Assembly: GCF_000717025.1 (NCBI RefSeq)
Contig: NZ_JNXG01000004.1
Coordinates: forward strand, 186,001 to 250,000
Direction of reading: 5' to 3'
DNA length: 64,000 bases
DNA from: Streptomyces atroolivaceus
Lineage (GTDB): Bacteria > Actinomycetota > Actinomycetes > Streptomycetales > Streptomycetaceae
The position numbers were made by a program, and so were the translations under genes. The notes beneath the pieces are model-generated. The model did no database searches. It was not told the DNA's origin and worked only from the letters and a program-made list of their open reading frames with translations. Each line of letters opens with the position of its first letter. Within the stretch, counting starts at the first letter, position 1. This document shows, piece after piece, positions 41,068 through 50,184 of the stretch.

Positions 41068-41847
41068 ATGACCCTCCTCGCGCACGCGCGCTACTGCGAC
41101 GAAATACTCGCCCAGACCGACCGGTTGGGCGCGCTGGTCGAGGGAGCGGACCTGACCCGGAGGGTCCCCAGCTGCCCCGGCTGGAACCTGCGCGAACTCG
41201 TCGTCCACGTCGGCGGCGCGCACCGCTGGGCAGGGGAGATGGTCCGCGGCCGGGCGGCCGAAGAGCTCCCCGAGGACCAGGTGCCGGGCATCGAGGGCCC
41301 GGCCGGCGAGGACGCGGCTGCTCTGGTGGGATGGCTGACCGCAGGCGCCGCCGCGACCGTGGACGCCCTGCGCGCGGCGGGCCCCGACACCGAGGTGTGG
41401 ACCTGGGCGTGGGAACGCCGGGCCGCCTTCTGGGCCCGGCGCATGGCCCACGAGACCGCCGTCCACCGGGCGGACGCGGCCCTGGCCACGGGGACGGCGT
41501 ACGACGTGGCACCCGGCCTGGCCGCCGACACGATCACCGAATGGCTGCAGATCGTCGCCTTCGCCCAGGCGCAGGGCGACCCGGAAGCAGCCGAACTGCG
41601 CGGAGGCGGACGGTCCTTGCACCTGCACGCCACGGACGTGCCGGGAGCGGAGTGGCTGATCGAATTCGGTGAGGACGGCTTCACCTGGCGCCACGCGCAC
41701 GAGAAGGCGACCGTGGCGCTCCGGGGCCCGCTGACCGAACTGATGCTGGCCTTCAACCGCAGGCAGAAGCCGGACGAGGGCGGACTCGAGGTCCTGGGGG
41801 ACCGGGGGCTCCTCGACTTCTGGCTGGAGAGGTCGTCCTTCGGCTGA
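41068..41847 (+). CDS. Maleylpyruvate isomerase-family mycothiol-dependent enzyme
   Basis: A 259-residue protein of the DinB/maleylpyruvate-isomerase N-terminal family. It has 'VPSCPGWNLRELVVHVGGAHRW' (about residues 33-54, first metal His) and 'WARRMAHETAVHRADAAL' (about 121-138, His ligands in H-x3-H arrangement). Some members use mycothiol to isomerise or conjugate substrates; most are unstudied. TAGGGT ends six bases before the ATG and there is no ribosome binding site, so the gene seems leaderless. A terminator hairpin follows. Confidence 0.85.
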   Translation: MTLLAHARYCDEILAQTDRLGALVEGADLTRRVPSCPGWNLRELVVHVGGAHRWAGEMVRGRAAEELPEDQVPGIEGPAGEDAAALVGWLTAGAAATVDALRAAGPDTEVWTWAWERRAAFWARRMAHETAVHRADAALATGTAYDVAPGLAADTITEWLQIVAFAQAQGDPEAAELRGGGRSLHLHATDVPGAEWLIEFGEDGFTWRHAHEKATVALRGPLTELMLAFNRRQKPDEGGLEVLGDRGLLDFWLERSSFG

Positions 41848-41873
41848 GGTCTTCCCCCGGACGCGAGAACGAC

Positions 41874-41905
41874 AGTGGCCCCCGCCCTTCCGGACGGGGG
41901 CCACT
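41874..41905. terminator. Bidirectional terminator
   Basis: AGTGGCCCCCG (41874-41884) and CGGGGGCCACT (41895-41905) form a perfect 11-bp stem with a 10-base loop between convergent genes. Confidence 0.85.
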
Positions 41906-41918
41906 CGTGTGCGCGGGC

Positions 41919-42746
41919 TCAGCCGCGCTGGATGCCCGTGGTGTCCTGGAGGACGCCACGACGGCCGTCCTGCGTCTGGGCGATGAGCCCGGGACCACGC
42001 TGCTCTACCGCGAGGTACCAGGTACCGGGCGCGAGCTCGGCGATCGGGTTGGGCGCGCCGTCCTCGCCGTAGAGCGGACGGGCCACCGGCACCGCGAACC
42101 AGAACGGAGTGAAGTCACCGGCCGGCGCCCCACCCCCCTGCGGAGCCTGCTGGGCGGCCTGCTGCTGGTGCTCCGGCCGGCCGGGACCGGGCTGGCCGGG
42201 CTGGGCACCGTACGGCTGGGGCTGGCCGGGCTGCGCGCCGAACTGCTGGCCACCGGGGTAGCCGTAGCCCTGGCCGGGCTGCTGACCGTAGGCCGGCTGG
42301 ACGGCCTGCGCCGGACGCGGAGCGCCCATGAGCGGGGCCTTGAGCGCGGGAACCAGCGGAGTGGCCACGGCGCCGCCGGCCAGCACGAGGGCCGCCAGCA
42401 GTCCGAGGATCAGGCCGGCGCCGGCGTCACCGGCGTCGATGATCGTCCAGAACATGGTCCACAGCGAGTACACGGTGAACGCGGCGCCGAACTGGGCGAG
42501 TTCGAAACCGGCGACCTTGCGGCCCGGCATCACACGGCTGACGATCAGCAGCGCGGCGCCGATGATGCCGGCCAGGTAGATGCCCATCAGGACGGAAAGC
42601 GAGTCCCAGGCGTTCGCGCTGTAGCCCGAGCAGTCCACGCCCGAGGGGCAGTCGTAGCCGGAGAGGTCGAGGAAAGAGGCGATGAACAGCACGACCGCTG
42701 CTCCGATCACCACGCCGTCGCCTCGGGAGAGGGAGCGGATATTCAC
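41919..42746 (-). CDS. DUF5336-like four-helix membrane protein
   Basis: A 275-residue protein. Four membrane helices fill about residues 10-135 ('GDGVVIGAAVVLFIASFLDL', 'LMGIYLAGIIGAALLIV', 'FELAQFGAAFTVYSLW', 'AGLILGLLAALVLAGG'). A Gln/Pro/Gly-rich linker of about 70 residues follows ('GQQPGQGYGYPGGQQFG'), then a folded C-terminal part ('FTPFWFAVPVARPLYGED'). This matches DUF5336 proteins of actinobacteria, whose function is unknown. GTG 42746 follows AAGGA. The Cys pair in the first outer loop (CPSGVDC) may form a disulfide. Confidence 0.75.
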   Translation of the reverse strand: MNIRSLSRGDGVVIGAAVVLFIASFLDLSGYDCPSGVDCSGYSANAWDSLSVLMGIYLAGIIGAALLIVSRVMPGRKVAGFELAQFGAAFTVYSLWTMFWTIIDAGDAGAGLILGLLAALVLAGGAVATPLVPALKAPLMGAPRPAQAVQPAYGQQPGQGYGYPGGQQFGAQPGQPQPYGAQPGQPGPGRPEHQQQAAQQAPQGGGAPAGDFTPFWFAVPVARPLYGEDGAPNPIAELAPGTWYLAVEQRGPGLIAQTQDGRRGVLQDTTGIQRG

Positions 42747-42933
42747 GTGAAGGTCCTTAGTCGGTCGTCTCGTCGGGGCGGTCGTCGATGCCGCCTGGAC
42801 GGCGGGCTACGGCGCGAAGCTCGGGGGCGGCCCCCCATCGTACGGATGAATCTATCGTCTGCCCGGGCGGGTTGTGATGCTGCCCGGACCTCGGACCGGC
42901 TATCCCCCCGATGTCTCCGCCATCACCGCAGAA

Positions 42934-43866
42934 CTACCTCTTCAGATAACTGCTGATGCCGTCGGCGATCCCGAGAGCCGCCTTCTGGCGCCAGCCCGCG
43001 CTGGTGAGCAGGGCGGCGTCCGCCGGATCACGCATGTTGCCGCATTCGATGAACACCTTGGGCACGGTCGACAGGTTCAGGCCGCCGAGATCGTCACGGG
43101 TGTCCAGTCCGGTGTCGCCGCCGACGTAATTGGAAGGGGCGCTTCCGGTGACGCGTACGAAATTCCCCGCAATCCGTTCTCCCAGTTCACGCGAGGGTGC
43201 CACGATGCCGGCGGTGTCCGCGCCGCCTCCGTTCACCGCTGCGGGGAGAATGACGTGGAACCCCCGGTTCCCGGTCGCGCTGCCGTCCGCGTGGACCGAG
43301 ACGACCGCGTCGGCCCGCTCCCTGTTGCCGATCCGCGCCCGTTCGTCGACGCACGGGCCGAAGGCGCGGTCACCGTCCTGGGTGAGGACGACCTTCGCGC
43401 CCTGTTCCTCCAGCAGTGTGCGCAGCCGGCGGGAGACGTCGAGGGTGAACCGCGCCTCCGCGTAACCGGAGTCGGTGGCCGTGCCCGTGGTGTCGCACTC
43501 CTTGCGCCCCGTGCCGATGTCCACCTGGCTGTTGATCTCCCGGGTGTGGTCGCGGTTACCCGGATTGTGCCCGGGGTCGATCACCACGGTGCGGCCCGAG
43601 AGGGGGCCCCGGGGGAGCGGCTTCGCGGACGCGGTCCCGGAGGACGGGCTCGCGTCCGGAACCGGTGACCGCCGGGGCGAAGGGGTGGAGGACGGTGTGG
43701 ACGACGCCGGGCCGGACGCGGACTCCGGTCCGGCGCCGGGGCCCGGCCCGCCGTCGCCGGCGCAGCCCGCGGCGGTCAGGCAGACGCCTGCCAGCGCCGC
43801 CGCGGCGAACACGGGCCTGCGGCGCGGGCCCTGGCGGGGTGTGGGGGGAACGAAGTCGTGAAGCAC
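42934..43866 (-). CDS. N-acetylmuramoyl-L-alanine amidase, lipoprotein
   Basis: A 310-residue exported amidase. A basic and hydrophobic signal ('RRRPVFAAAALAGVCL') ends in a TAAGC lipobox (Cys about residue 35). A Ser/Pro-rich linker follows, then an Amidase_3 domain (about 85-305). 'VVIDPGHNPGN' supplies the first zinc His, a Glu follows in 'SGYAEARF', 'VVSVHADGS' supplies the second His, and 'VFIECGNMRD' carries the catalytic Glu. It cleaves the amide between MurNAc and the stem peptide. GTG 43866 follows a TAGCAT box six bases upstream, suggesting a leaderless message. Confidence 0.88.
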   Translation of the reverse strand: MLHDFVPPTPRQGPRRRPVFAAAALAGVCLTAAGCAGDGGPGPGAGPESASGPASSTPSSTPSPRRSPVPDASPSSGTASAKPLPRGPLSGRTVVIDPGHNPGNRDHTREINSQVDIGTGRKECDTTGTATDSGYAEARFTLDVSRRLRTLLEEQGAKVVLTQDGDRAFGPCVDERARIGNRERADAVVSVHADGSATGNRGFHVILPAAVNGGGADTAGIVAPSRELGERIAGNFVRVTGSAPSNYVGGDTGLDTRDDLGGLNLSTVPKVFIECGNMRDPADAALLTSAGWRQKAALGIADGISSYLKR

Positions 43867-43888
43867 GTCGCGATGCTATCCGCGCCCT

Positions 43889-44545
43889 TCAGATTCCAGG
43901 CCCCGTACGCCGCAGTACGCGCAGTGAGTCCGTCGTTGCGATCTCGGTGAACGCCCCTGAGGCCAGGGCCCGTTGATGGACGCGGTACGGAGCCTGGCCG
44001 CCGTCGGCCGGATCGGGGAACACGTCGTGGATGACCAGCAGGCCGCCGTCGGCGACCTTCGGGGCCCAGCCCTCGTAGTCGCCGTTCGCGTGCTCGTCGG
44101 TGTGCCCGCCGTCGATGAAGACCAGGCCGAGCTCGCCGCCCCAGACGGCCGCCACCTGCGGGGACCGCCCGACGAGCGCCACCACGTGCTCCTCCAGACC
44201 CGCCCGGTGCAGGGTGCGCCGGAAGGTGGGAAGGGTGTCCATCAGGCCGATCTCGGGATCCACCACCGACGGGTCGTGGTACTCCCATCCCGGCTGCTGC
44301 TCCTCGCTGCCCCGGTGGTGGTCGACGGTCAGGGCCGTCACGCCGGCCGACCGGGCGGCGTCCGCCAGCAGGACCGCGGACCGCCCGCAGTACGTGCCGA
44401 CCTCCAGGAGCGGCAGCCCCAGCGAGCCCGCCTCGACGGCGGCGGCGTACAGGGCGAGCCCCTCGTGGACCGGCATGAAGCCCTTGGCGGCCTCGAAGGC
44501 GGCGAGAACCTCCGGCTCGGGACGGGCGGCGGACTCGGCGGCCAC
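43889..44545 (-). CDS. SAM-dependent methyltransferase (Methyltransf_24 type)
   Basis: A 218-residue protein of the Methyltransf_24 group. The SAM site is 'LPLLEVGTYCGRSAVLLADAA' (about residues 45-65), with 'TALTVDHHRGSEEQQPGWEY' next and 'LGLVFIDGGHTDEHANGDYE' (about 136-155), the HxxxxxD metal-like motif of the family. GTG 44545 has AGGAGG upstream, whereas the longer in-frame ATG at 44587 does not. The substrate is unknown. It lies 22 bp upstream of the amidase gene on the same strand, but the amidase appears to have its own promoter. Confidence 0.8.
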   Translation of the reverse strand: MAAESAARPEPEVLAAFEAAKGFMPVHEGLALYAAAVEAGSLGLPLLEVGTYCGRSAVLLADAARSAGVTALTVDHHRGSEEQQPGWEYHDPSVVDPEIGLMDTLPTFRRTLHRAGLEEHVVALVGRSPQVAAVWGGELGLVFIDGGHTDEHANGDYEGWAPKVADGGLLVIHDVFPDPADGGQAPYRVHQRALASGAFTEIATTDSLRVLRRTGPGI

Positions 44546-44692
44546 GGGGTTCCTCCTGGTGGGGCGGCGGATCGGACGGCGTCCCATCGTGCCGTACGCC
44601 CCCGCCGCACGGGTCGGCGGGGGCGCACGGAGGGGCGGGCCACCGGCAGCGACCGGGACCCGTGGCCGGAACCTTCGTGTCCCGGCCGCCCG

Positions 44693-46288
44693 CTAGGGAG
44701 CCGGGGTCCGGCGCTCCGGCGCACCGACCGGTGCCGCCACGGGTGCGGACTCCGCGGCGGGAGCCGGGGTCCGGCGCTCCGGCGCACCGACCGGCGCCGC
44801 CACGGGTGCGGGCTCCGCGGCGGCGGCCGCGTCGCCCGCACTGCCGGCCAGCAGTACCGGGCGCGCCGGCCGCTGCGCCGGCAGGAACGCGGCCAGCACG
44901 AGGCCGATCAGTACGGCCCCGGTGGCGATCATGAACGAGGTCCGGAAGCCCTCCATGGTGGGGACGTCCACCGCCCCCATTCGCACGGAGGTGTTCGCCA
45001 GCACCATGCCGATCACCGCACTCGACAGCGAGGTGCCGATCGACCGCATCAGTGTGTTCAGGCCGTTGGCCGCGCCGGTCTCGGACGCGTCGACCGCGCC
45101 GATGATCAGGGCGGGCAGCGAGGAGTAGGCGAGCCCGATCCCCGCCCCGAGCACCACCGCGATCACCACGGTCTGCCAGGCGGCGCTCATCAGGCCGAGC
45201 CCCGCCCCGTAGCCGACGGCGATGACGAGCATGCCCAGCATCAGGGTCACCTTGGGGCCCCGCCGGGCGGAGATCCGGGCGTAGAGGGGGGCGACGAACA
45301 TCATGGTCACACCCAGCGGCGCCACGCAGAGCCCGGCCACCACCATGGACTGCCCCAGGCCGTAGCCCGTCGACGCGGGGAGCTGGAGCAGTTGCGGCAG
45401 GACCAGCGAGACGGCGTAGAAGGCGACCCCGACCATGATCGACACGAGGTTGGTGAGCAGCACCTCCCGGCGGGCGCTGGTACGCAGATCGACCAGCGGC
45501 GCCGGCGAACGCAGCTCGAACAGGCCCCACAGCACCAGGATCACCAGGGACGCGGCGATCAGTCCGAGTGTCAGGGGGGAGGTCCAGCCCCAGTCGCTGC
45601 CCTTGGTGACGGGCAGAAGCAGGCAGACCAGGCCGAGGGAGAGCCCGAGCGCGCCGACGACGTCGAAGCGTCCCGGTGCGCGCAGCGGGGGCTCCGGTAC
45701 GACGAGGAGGGTCAGGACCATGGCCAGCACGCCCAGCGCGGCCGATCCGAGGAAGAGCGCGTGCCAGTCGGCGTGCTGGGCCACGAGCGCGGCGGCGGGC
45801 AGCGCGAGTCCGCCGCCCACGCCTATGGAGGAGCTCATCAGGGCCATTGCCGAGCCGAGCTTCTCGTGCGGCAGCACGTCGCGCATGATGCCGATCCCCA
45901 GCGGAATGGCACCCATGGCGAACCCCTGGAGCGCCCGGCCGACGATCATGATCACGAGGTCGTCCGTGGAGGCGCAGATCAGTGAGCCGAACACCATCAC
46001 GGCGAGACTCGTGAGCAGCATCCGGCGCTTGCCGTACAGATCGCCGAGCCGCCCCATGATCGGCGTCGCGACGGCTCCGGCGAGCAGGGTGGCCGTCATC
46101 ACCCAGGTCGCGTCGGCCGGGTCGGTGTCGAGCAGGGCCGGGAGGTCCTTGATGACGGGGACGAGCAGGGTCTGCATCACCGCGACGGTGATCCCCGCGA
46201 AGGCGAGTACGGGGACGACGCCGCCGTCCTTGCCCCTGCGCGGGCCGGGGAGTTCCCCGGCCCGCTGTTCGTTCGTCGTCCGTCGCAT
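44693..46288 (-). CDS. MFS transporter (14-helix drug efflux type)
   Basis: A 531-residue DHA2-type transporter. It has motif A 'GRLGDLYGKRRMLL' and motif C-like 'SSSIGVGGGLALPAAAL' plus 13-14 helices. The C-terminal 60 residues form a cytoplasmic Pro/Ala/Arg tail containing a recent 63-bp tandem duplication (unit 'APVAAPVGAPERRTPAPAA'). The tail is not conserved in the family. The ATG has GGAGG 8 bases upstream. Divergent to it is another MFS gene, with 240 bp between; no regulator gene is adjacent. Substrate unknown. Confidence 0.85.
   Translation of the reverse strand: MRRTTNEQRAGELPGPRRGKDGGVVPVLAFAGITVAVMQTLLVPVIKDLPALLDTDPADATWVMTATLLAGAVATPIMGRLGDLYGKRRMLLTSLAVMVFGSLICASTDDLVIMIVGRALQGFAMGAIPLGIGIMRDVLPHEKLGSAMALMSSSIGVGGGLALPAAALVAQHADWHALFLGSAALGVLAMVLTLLVVPEPPLRAPGRFDVVGALGLSLGLVCLLLPVTKGSDWGWTSPLTLGLIAASLVILVLWGLFELRSPAPLVDLRTSARREVLLTNLVSIMVGVAFYAVSLVLPQLLQLPASTGYGLGQSMVVAGLCVAPLGVTMMFVAPLYARISARRGPKVTLMLGMLVIAVGYGAGLGLMSAAWQTVVIAVVLGAGIGLAYSSLPALIIGAVDASETGAANGLNTLMRSIGTSLSSAVIGMVLANTSVRMGAVDVPTMEGFRTSFMIATGAVLIGLVLAAFLPAQRPARPVLLAGSAGDAAAAAEPAPVAAPVGAPERRTPAPAAESAPVAAPVGAPERRTPAP
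44698..44823. repeat. 63-bp tandem duplication at the 3' end of the MFS gene
   Basis: Two adjacent copies (44698-44760 and 44761-44823) differ at only two bases. Each encodes 21 residues including APVGAPERRTPAP, so the duplication keeps the frame. Confidence 0.9.
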
Positions 46289-46528
46289 ACGTGTGGCCTC
46301 CGGGCAGGGGAAGGTGCGGAAAGTCGAGCGGGGCGGGGCGTGCGGGAGCGCGCCGACGGGCAGCGCCCACCGCCAAGTGTGTGCACGCTGAACACTTCCG
46401 CATGCCCGCGGTATTCCGGTGAACGCGGCGCAAAGAGAAGGCGGTGGACAAGGGCCCGGGGAGACGGCGCCGGGCCGGACCGATGGGGGAGCGGAAACCG
46501 ATGTACTGGGCACGAATGGCCTGCGAGT

Positions 46529-48046
46529 ATGACACCCATGGTTGACGTCCCCCCGCCCACGCGGCCTCCCGCCCGATCGAGAACCCGTACGTGGGCCGTG
46601 GTCGCGGCAGCCTGTACCGGCCAGTTCCTGGTCGTCCTCGATGTGTCCGTCGTCAATGTGGCGCTGCCGTCCATGCGCACCGACCTGGGCCTGAGCGCGC
46701 CCGGACTGCAGTGGGTCGTCAACGCCTACTCGATCGCCTTCGCCGGCTTCATGCTGCTCGGCGGGCGGGCCGCGGACATATACGGCCGCAAGCGCATGTT
46801 CCTGACCGGACTCGGCCTCTTCACCGTGGCCTCACTGGCCGGCGGCTTCGCCCAGGAGGGCTGGCAGCTCCTGGCCGCCCGCGCCGGGCAGGGCCTGGGC
46901 GCCGCCGTGCTGTCCCCGGCGACCCTCACCATCCTCACCGCCGCCGTCCCCGAAGGCCCCGCGCGGACCCGGGCGATCGGCACCTGGATGGCGGTCGGCG
47001 CGGGCGGCGGAGCGGCCGGCGGGCTGATCGGCGGGGTGCTCACCGACCTCCTCTCCTGGCGTTGGGTCCTGCTCATCAACGTGCCGGTCGGCGTCCTCGT
47101 CCTCGCCGGCGCGGCGGTGTGGCTGGCCGAGGGCCGGGCGGGCGACCGGCGCCGCGTGGACCTGCTGGGCGCGGTGCTCGTCACGGCGGGCCTGGCGACG
47201 ACGGCGTACGGCATCGTGCAGACCGAGGCCACCGGCTGGACCGCCGCCGCCACCCTGGTGCCGCTGCTGGGCGGTCTTGCGCTGCTCGGCGCGTTCGTCC
47301 TGGTGGAGGCCCGGACGGCCGCGCCGCTGATGCCGTTGCGGGTGCTCGGGGTACGTGCCGTCTCGGCGGCGAACGTGTCGATGCTGCTGATGGGGTCGGC
47401 CACCTTCGGCATGTGGTACTTCATGACCGTCTACGCCCAGAACGTGCTGGGCTACACGCCGCTGGAAGCCGGATTCGCCCTCGTGCCGAGCTCGGCCGCC
47501 GTCTTCGTCGGCGCGAAGGCCGCACCCGTGATCATGGCGAGGACCGGCGCCAAGCCGCTGGCCGTGGCGGGCACCCTGGCCGCCGCCGCAGGCTTCGGCT
47601 GGCAGTCCACCATGGGGGTGCACGGCTCCTACCTCACGTCGGTCTGTCTCCCCGGCGTCCTGATGATGGCCGGGGCCGGACTGGCCTCCACCCCGCTGGC
47701 CGCGCTCGCCACCTCCGGAGCTGCCCCCGGCGACGCCGGACTCGTCTCCGGACTGGTCAACACCTCCCGCACGATGGGCGGGGCGCTGGGCCTCGCCGTG
47801 CTCTCCACGGTCGCGGCCGCCCGGACCGCGGGCTCGACGGGCGCGGCGGAGATCACCGCCGGATACGCCCTGGCCTTCCGCACCTCCGCCGTGGTGCTGG
47901 TGGCCGGAGCGGTGATGATGCTGCTCTGGCTGCCCGGGCGGGCGGCAGCGGACACGCGCGGTGGTCCGGACGCACGAGCCGGCGACGGCCGGGCGGGACG
48001 GCCCGGTAAGGAGCCGGCGCCGGCGCTGCGCTCCCCGGAGGCCTAG
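46529..48046 (+). CDS. DHA2-family MFS drug efflux transporter
   Basis: A 505-residue 14-helix MFS pump. 'FLVVLDVSVVNVALPSMRTDL' in helix 1 (motif D1), motif A 'GGRAADIYGRKRMFLTG' and motif C-like 'GGAAGGLIGGVLTDL' are present. It should export drugs or metabolites by proton antiport. Two in-frame ATGs (46529 and 46538) are possible; neither has a clear ribosome binding site, and I chose the first. The C-terminal tail is Arg/Ala-rich and cytoplasmic. A strong terminator follows. No TetR gene is adjacent, so control is unclear. Confidence 0.8.
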   Translation: MTPMVDVPPPTRPPARSRTRTWAVVAAACTGQFLVVLDVSVVNVALPSMRTDLGLSAPGLQWVVNAYSIAFAGFMLLGGRAADIYGRKRMFLTGLGLFTVASLAGGFAQEGWQLLAARAGQGLGAAVLSPATLTILTAAVPEGPARTRAIGTWMAVGAGGGAAGGLIGGVLTDLLSWRWVLLINVPVGVLVLAGAAVWLAEGRAGDRRRVDLLGAVLVTAGLATTAYGIVQTEATGWTAAATLVPLLGGLALLGAFVLVEARTAAPLMPLRVLGVRAVSAANVSMLLMGSATFGMWYFMTVYAQNVLGYTPLEAGFALVPSSAAVFVGAKAAPVIMARTGAKPLAVAGTLAAAAGFGWQSTMGVHGSYLTSVCLPGVLMMAGAGLASTPLAALATSGAAPGDAGLVSGLVNTSRTMGGALGLAVLSTVAAARTAGSTGAAEITAGYALAFRTSAVVLVAGAVMMLLWLPGRAAADTRGGPDARAGDGRAGRPGKEPAPALRSPEA

Positions 48047-48067
48047 GGTCTGCGGCTGCCGCACAGC

Positions 48068-48106
48068 CGAGGGCCGTCACAGCCGGGGCGGCTGCGACGG
48101 CCCTCG
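48068..48106 (+). terminator. Terminator after the DHA2 transporter
   Basis: CGAGGGCCGTC (48068-48078) pairs with GACGGCCCTCG (48096-48106), an 11-bp perfect stem with a 17-base loop. Confidence 0.8.
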
Positions 48107-48122
48107 TGTCGTGCGGAGGGGT

Positions 48123-48299
48123 TCAGGCCGCCGCGCTGCCACCCCCTTCGGAGGGCCGGCGGTGACGGCCGTGCGGCTGCACGGCCGCGCTCTCCGCGGA
48201 TGCGCCTCCTCGGTGCTTTCCGTAGCCGCCGGCTTCGGCCCGATCCGCGTCCGTCTCCGGCGGACGCGTCTGGGTCGTGTCGGTTCGGGCTTCAGGCAT
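48123..48299 (-). CDS. Small basic hypothetical protein (58 aa)
   Basis: A 58-residue frame beginning MPEARTDTTQTRPPETDADR and containing 'YGKHRGG' and 'HGRHRRPSEG'. Short Streptomyces proteins with paired 'GRHR' or 'KHRG' motifs exist, from memory. GGGGAG lies 7 bases before the ATG, and codon third positions are GC-rich. It sits in an otherwise empty intergenic stretch, convergent with the transporter terminator. No function is known; whether it is expressed is unproven. Confidence 0.5.
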   Translation of the reverse strand: MPEARTDTTQTRPPETDADRAEAGGYGKHRGGASAESAAVQPHGRHRRPSEGGGSAAA

Positions 48300-48411
48300 G
48301 TGGGAAGTCTCCCCGTCGCAAATCGCTTACGTGTGTGTCGCAGCCCCGCCGCCGCCCGGCACGGTCACCCTCGGCGCCCGAACGGAACGGCCGCGTAGCC
48401 CGGACCGGAGT

Positions 48412-50184
48412 TTATCCAGGTGGGGTGTGCCCGTTGAGAGGCGCCATCCCCAGCGGTACGGGCCTGCACACACCCGGAACCGGGGCGCCCTCGGACGCGC
48501 CCGTTCCGGACGCGGCGACCGGGTGCGGCTCGTCCGCGGGGGCCTCCAGCAACGCCACGGCGCAGGGGGCGCCCTCCTGCGCGTACGGCAGGTGCAGCAC
48601 GCCGTCCCGGGTCCAGAATCCGGACCCTGCCAGCCACCCCCCGGGCGCCGCGACCTGGTGCAGCCGACGCCCCGCCGGACGCCACAGCCCCACCCAGCTG
48701 CCCCCCGCGCCGTCGATCCGCAGCGCCACCGCGCAGCTCTCGGGCATCAGCATCTGGCCGGGTTGTACGGCGAACGGGGTCAACGCCGCGTCCGGGGTGC
48801 GCAGGCACTCCGGGAACCGCACCGGGAGACAGCTGCCGAGCACGCCCCAGCCGAGCCGGTCGTGGCCGGGCGCGTCCGACCGGACCAGGAGCAGGCCGCT
48901 GTCGGCGTCGGCCAGCAGCAACCGGTCGTTACTCTCCGGCGCGATCTGGAGCAGGGGGGTCACCTCTCCGCCCCGCTCCAGGTCCACGACGACCGCCTTG
49001 ACGGGGCCGCCACCCGGCATCCGCCGGTCCAGGGCGAGCAGCCGGCCCCCGCGGTCCAGCCAGACACCGCCCGAGCAGCGGCCCGGGACGTCCGCGACGT
49101 GCTCGGGGCCGCAGGCGCCACCTGCCACGAGCCAGATGCCGGTGGAGCGTTCGCCGGGGAGCAGGGCGAGGACGCCGACACCGTCCGGGGACGGGGGGAG
49201 GAGCGTGAGGTCCGCACCGTCGAGGACGCCCAGCAGGAGTTCACCCGTGCCGGGGCCGGTGGGGTAGAGCAGCGAGAACGTGTGCCGGTCGGCCGCCACC
49301 CGCCGACGGATCAGGACCCGCCCGTCCGACAGCGGCAGCACGTCGGCCTCGGCCTCCTCCGGCTGGTCGAGGGGGAGGGGTACGGCGTAGGGCTCGGGGC
49401 CGTCCAGTGTCCAGCGCTCGGGGAACCAGGAGGGCTCGCCCGCCTGCCCGGCCGTGGTGAGCCGCGCCGCGTACGCGTGGTCGGCGGACAGGGTGAGCGA
49501 GGGCGGCGAGGGGCGCGACGGCCCCGGGGGGATGACCGCCGTGCCGGTCCGTGGCGCCGGGGTCCGCGCGGGAGGCACGGGAGACCCGGCCCGCAGGAGC
49601 GGCACGAGGGGCGCGGTCCCCGGCGACGCCGGGAAGGGAGGGCCCGGTGGCATCGGCGGGACAGGCGGCACGGAAGGGAGGGGAGGTACGGGCGCGACGT
49701 CCCTTCCGTGCCCGCCGTGCGCGCCGGACTTCTCAGGTGAGGCCGTGTACGCGGCCCGGCCGCCGGGCCCGAGCGGTGCGGGACCGACGACGCCGCCGGG
49801 GCCGAGCCGTACGGGGCCGGTGCCGCCGGGCCCGAGGGCCACGGGATCGGCGTTGCCAGGGCCGATGGAGACGACGGCGACGGCGACGGCAGGGGTGGCG
49901 GGGGTGGCGTCAGGTGCCCCGGCGCCCGCCGGGCCGGTGCCGGGGCCATGTGTCCTCGCCGCCGGACCGGCGTCCGGGCCGGGCGCCCCCGTCGTGGCCG
50001 GTTCCGAGCCCCGGGCGGACGCGCCCGCTCTGAGCGGGTCCGCGCCCTCGTCCGACGCACCCCCGGGGCGGGGTGTCACGGGTTCCGCCGGCTCGTCCGG
50101 TTCCGCACGCTCCGGTGCGGGCTCGGCCGCAGCGGCAGCTCTTGTGACTCCGGCGGTCTTGTCCTCGATGGCACAGGCAGTCAT
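48412..50184 (-). CDS. Pro/Ala/Gly-rich protein with a propeller-like C-terminal half, unknown function
   Basis: A 590-residue protein. Residues about 1-230 are low-complexity (Ala, Pro, Gly) and include a short run of near-repeats (LGPGG recurring five times, such as 'LGPGGTGPVRLGPGG'). Residues about 240-580 are a beta-rich folded part with repeated blades of about 45 residues ('GRLLALDRRMPGGGPVKAVV', 'NDRLLLADADSGLLLV', 'WVGLWRPAGRRLHQV'), suggesting a propeller. There is no signal peptide or membrane helix. ATG 50184 follows GGAGG. I do not recognise a characterised family. Confidence 0.65.
   Translation of the reverse strand: MTACAIEDKTAGVTRAAAAAEPAPERAEPDEPAEPVTPRPGGASDEGADPLRAGASARGSEPATTGAPGPDAGPAARTHGPGTGPAGAGAPDATPATPAVAVAVVSIGPGNADPVALGPGGTGPVRLGPGGVVGPAPLGPGGRAAYTASPEKSGAHGGHGRDVAPVPPLPSVPPVPPMPPGPPFPASPGTAPLVPLLRAGSPVPPARTPAPRTGTAVIPPGPSRPSPPSLTLSADHAYAARLTTAGQAGEPSWFPERWTLDGPEPYAVPLPLDQPEEAEADVLPLSDGRVLIRRRVAADRHTFSLLYPTGPGTGELLLGVLDGADLTLLPPSPDGVGVLALLPGERSTGIWLVAGGACGPEHVADVPGRCSGGVWLDRGGRLLALDRRMPGGGPVKAVVVDLERGGEVTPLLQIAPESNDRLLLADADSGLLLVRSDAPGHDRLGWGVLGSCLPVRFPECLRTPDAALTPFAVQPGQMLMPESCAVALRIDGAGGSWVGLWRPAGRRLHQVAAPGGWLAGSGFWTRDGVLHLPYAQEGAPCAVALLEAPADEPHPVAASGTGASEGAPVPGVCRPVPLGMAPLNGHTPPG

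Noticed and set aside
44698..44823. CRISPR or integration repeat
   Set aside because: Two adjacent in-frame copies without spacers; plain tandem duplication explains it.
48412..50184. Several large plus-strand frames opposite the Pro/Ala-rich gene
   Set aside because: The minus-strand frame has a good ribosome binding site and structured repeats. The opposite frames are antisense shadows typical of high-GC DNA.
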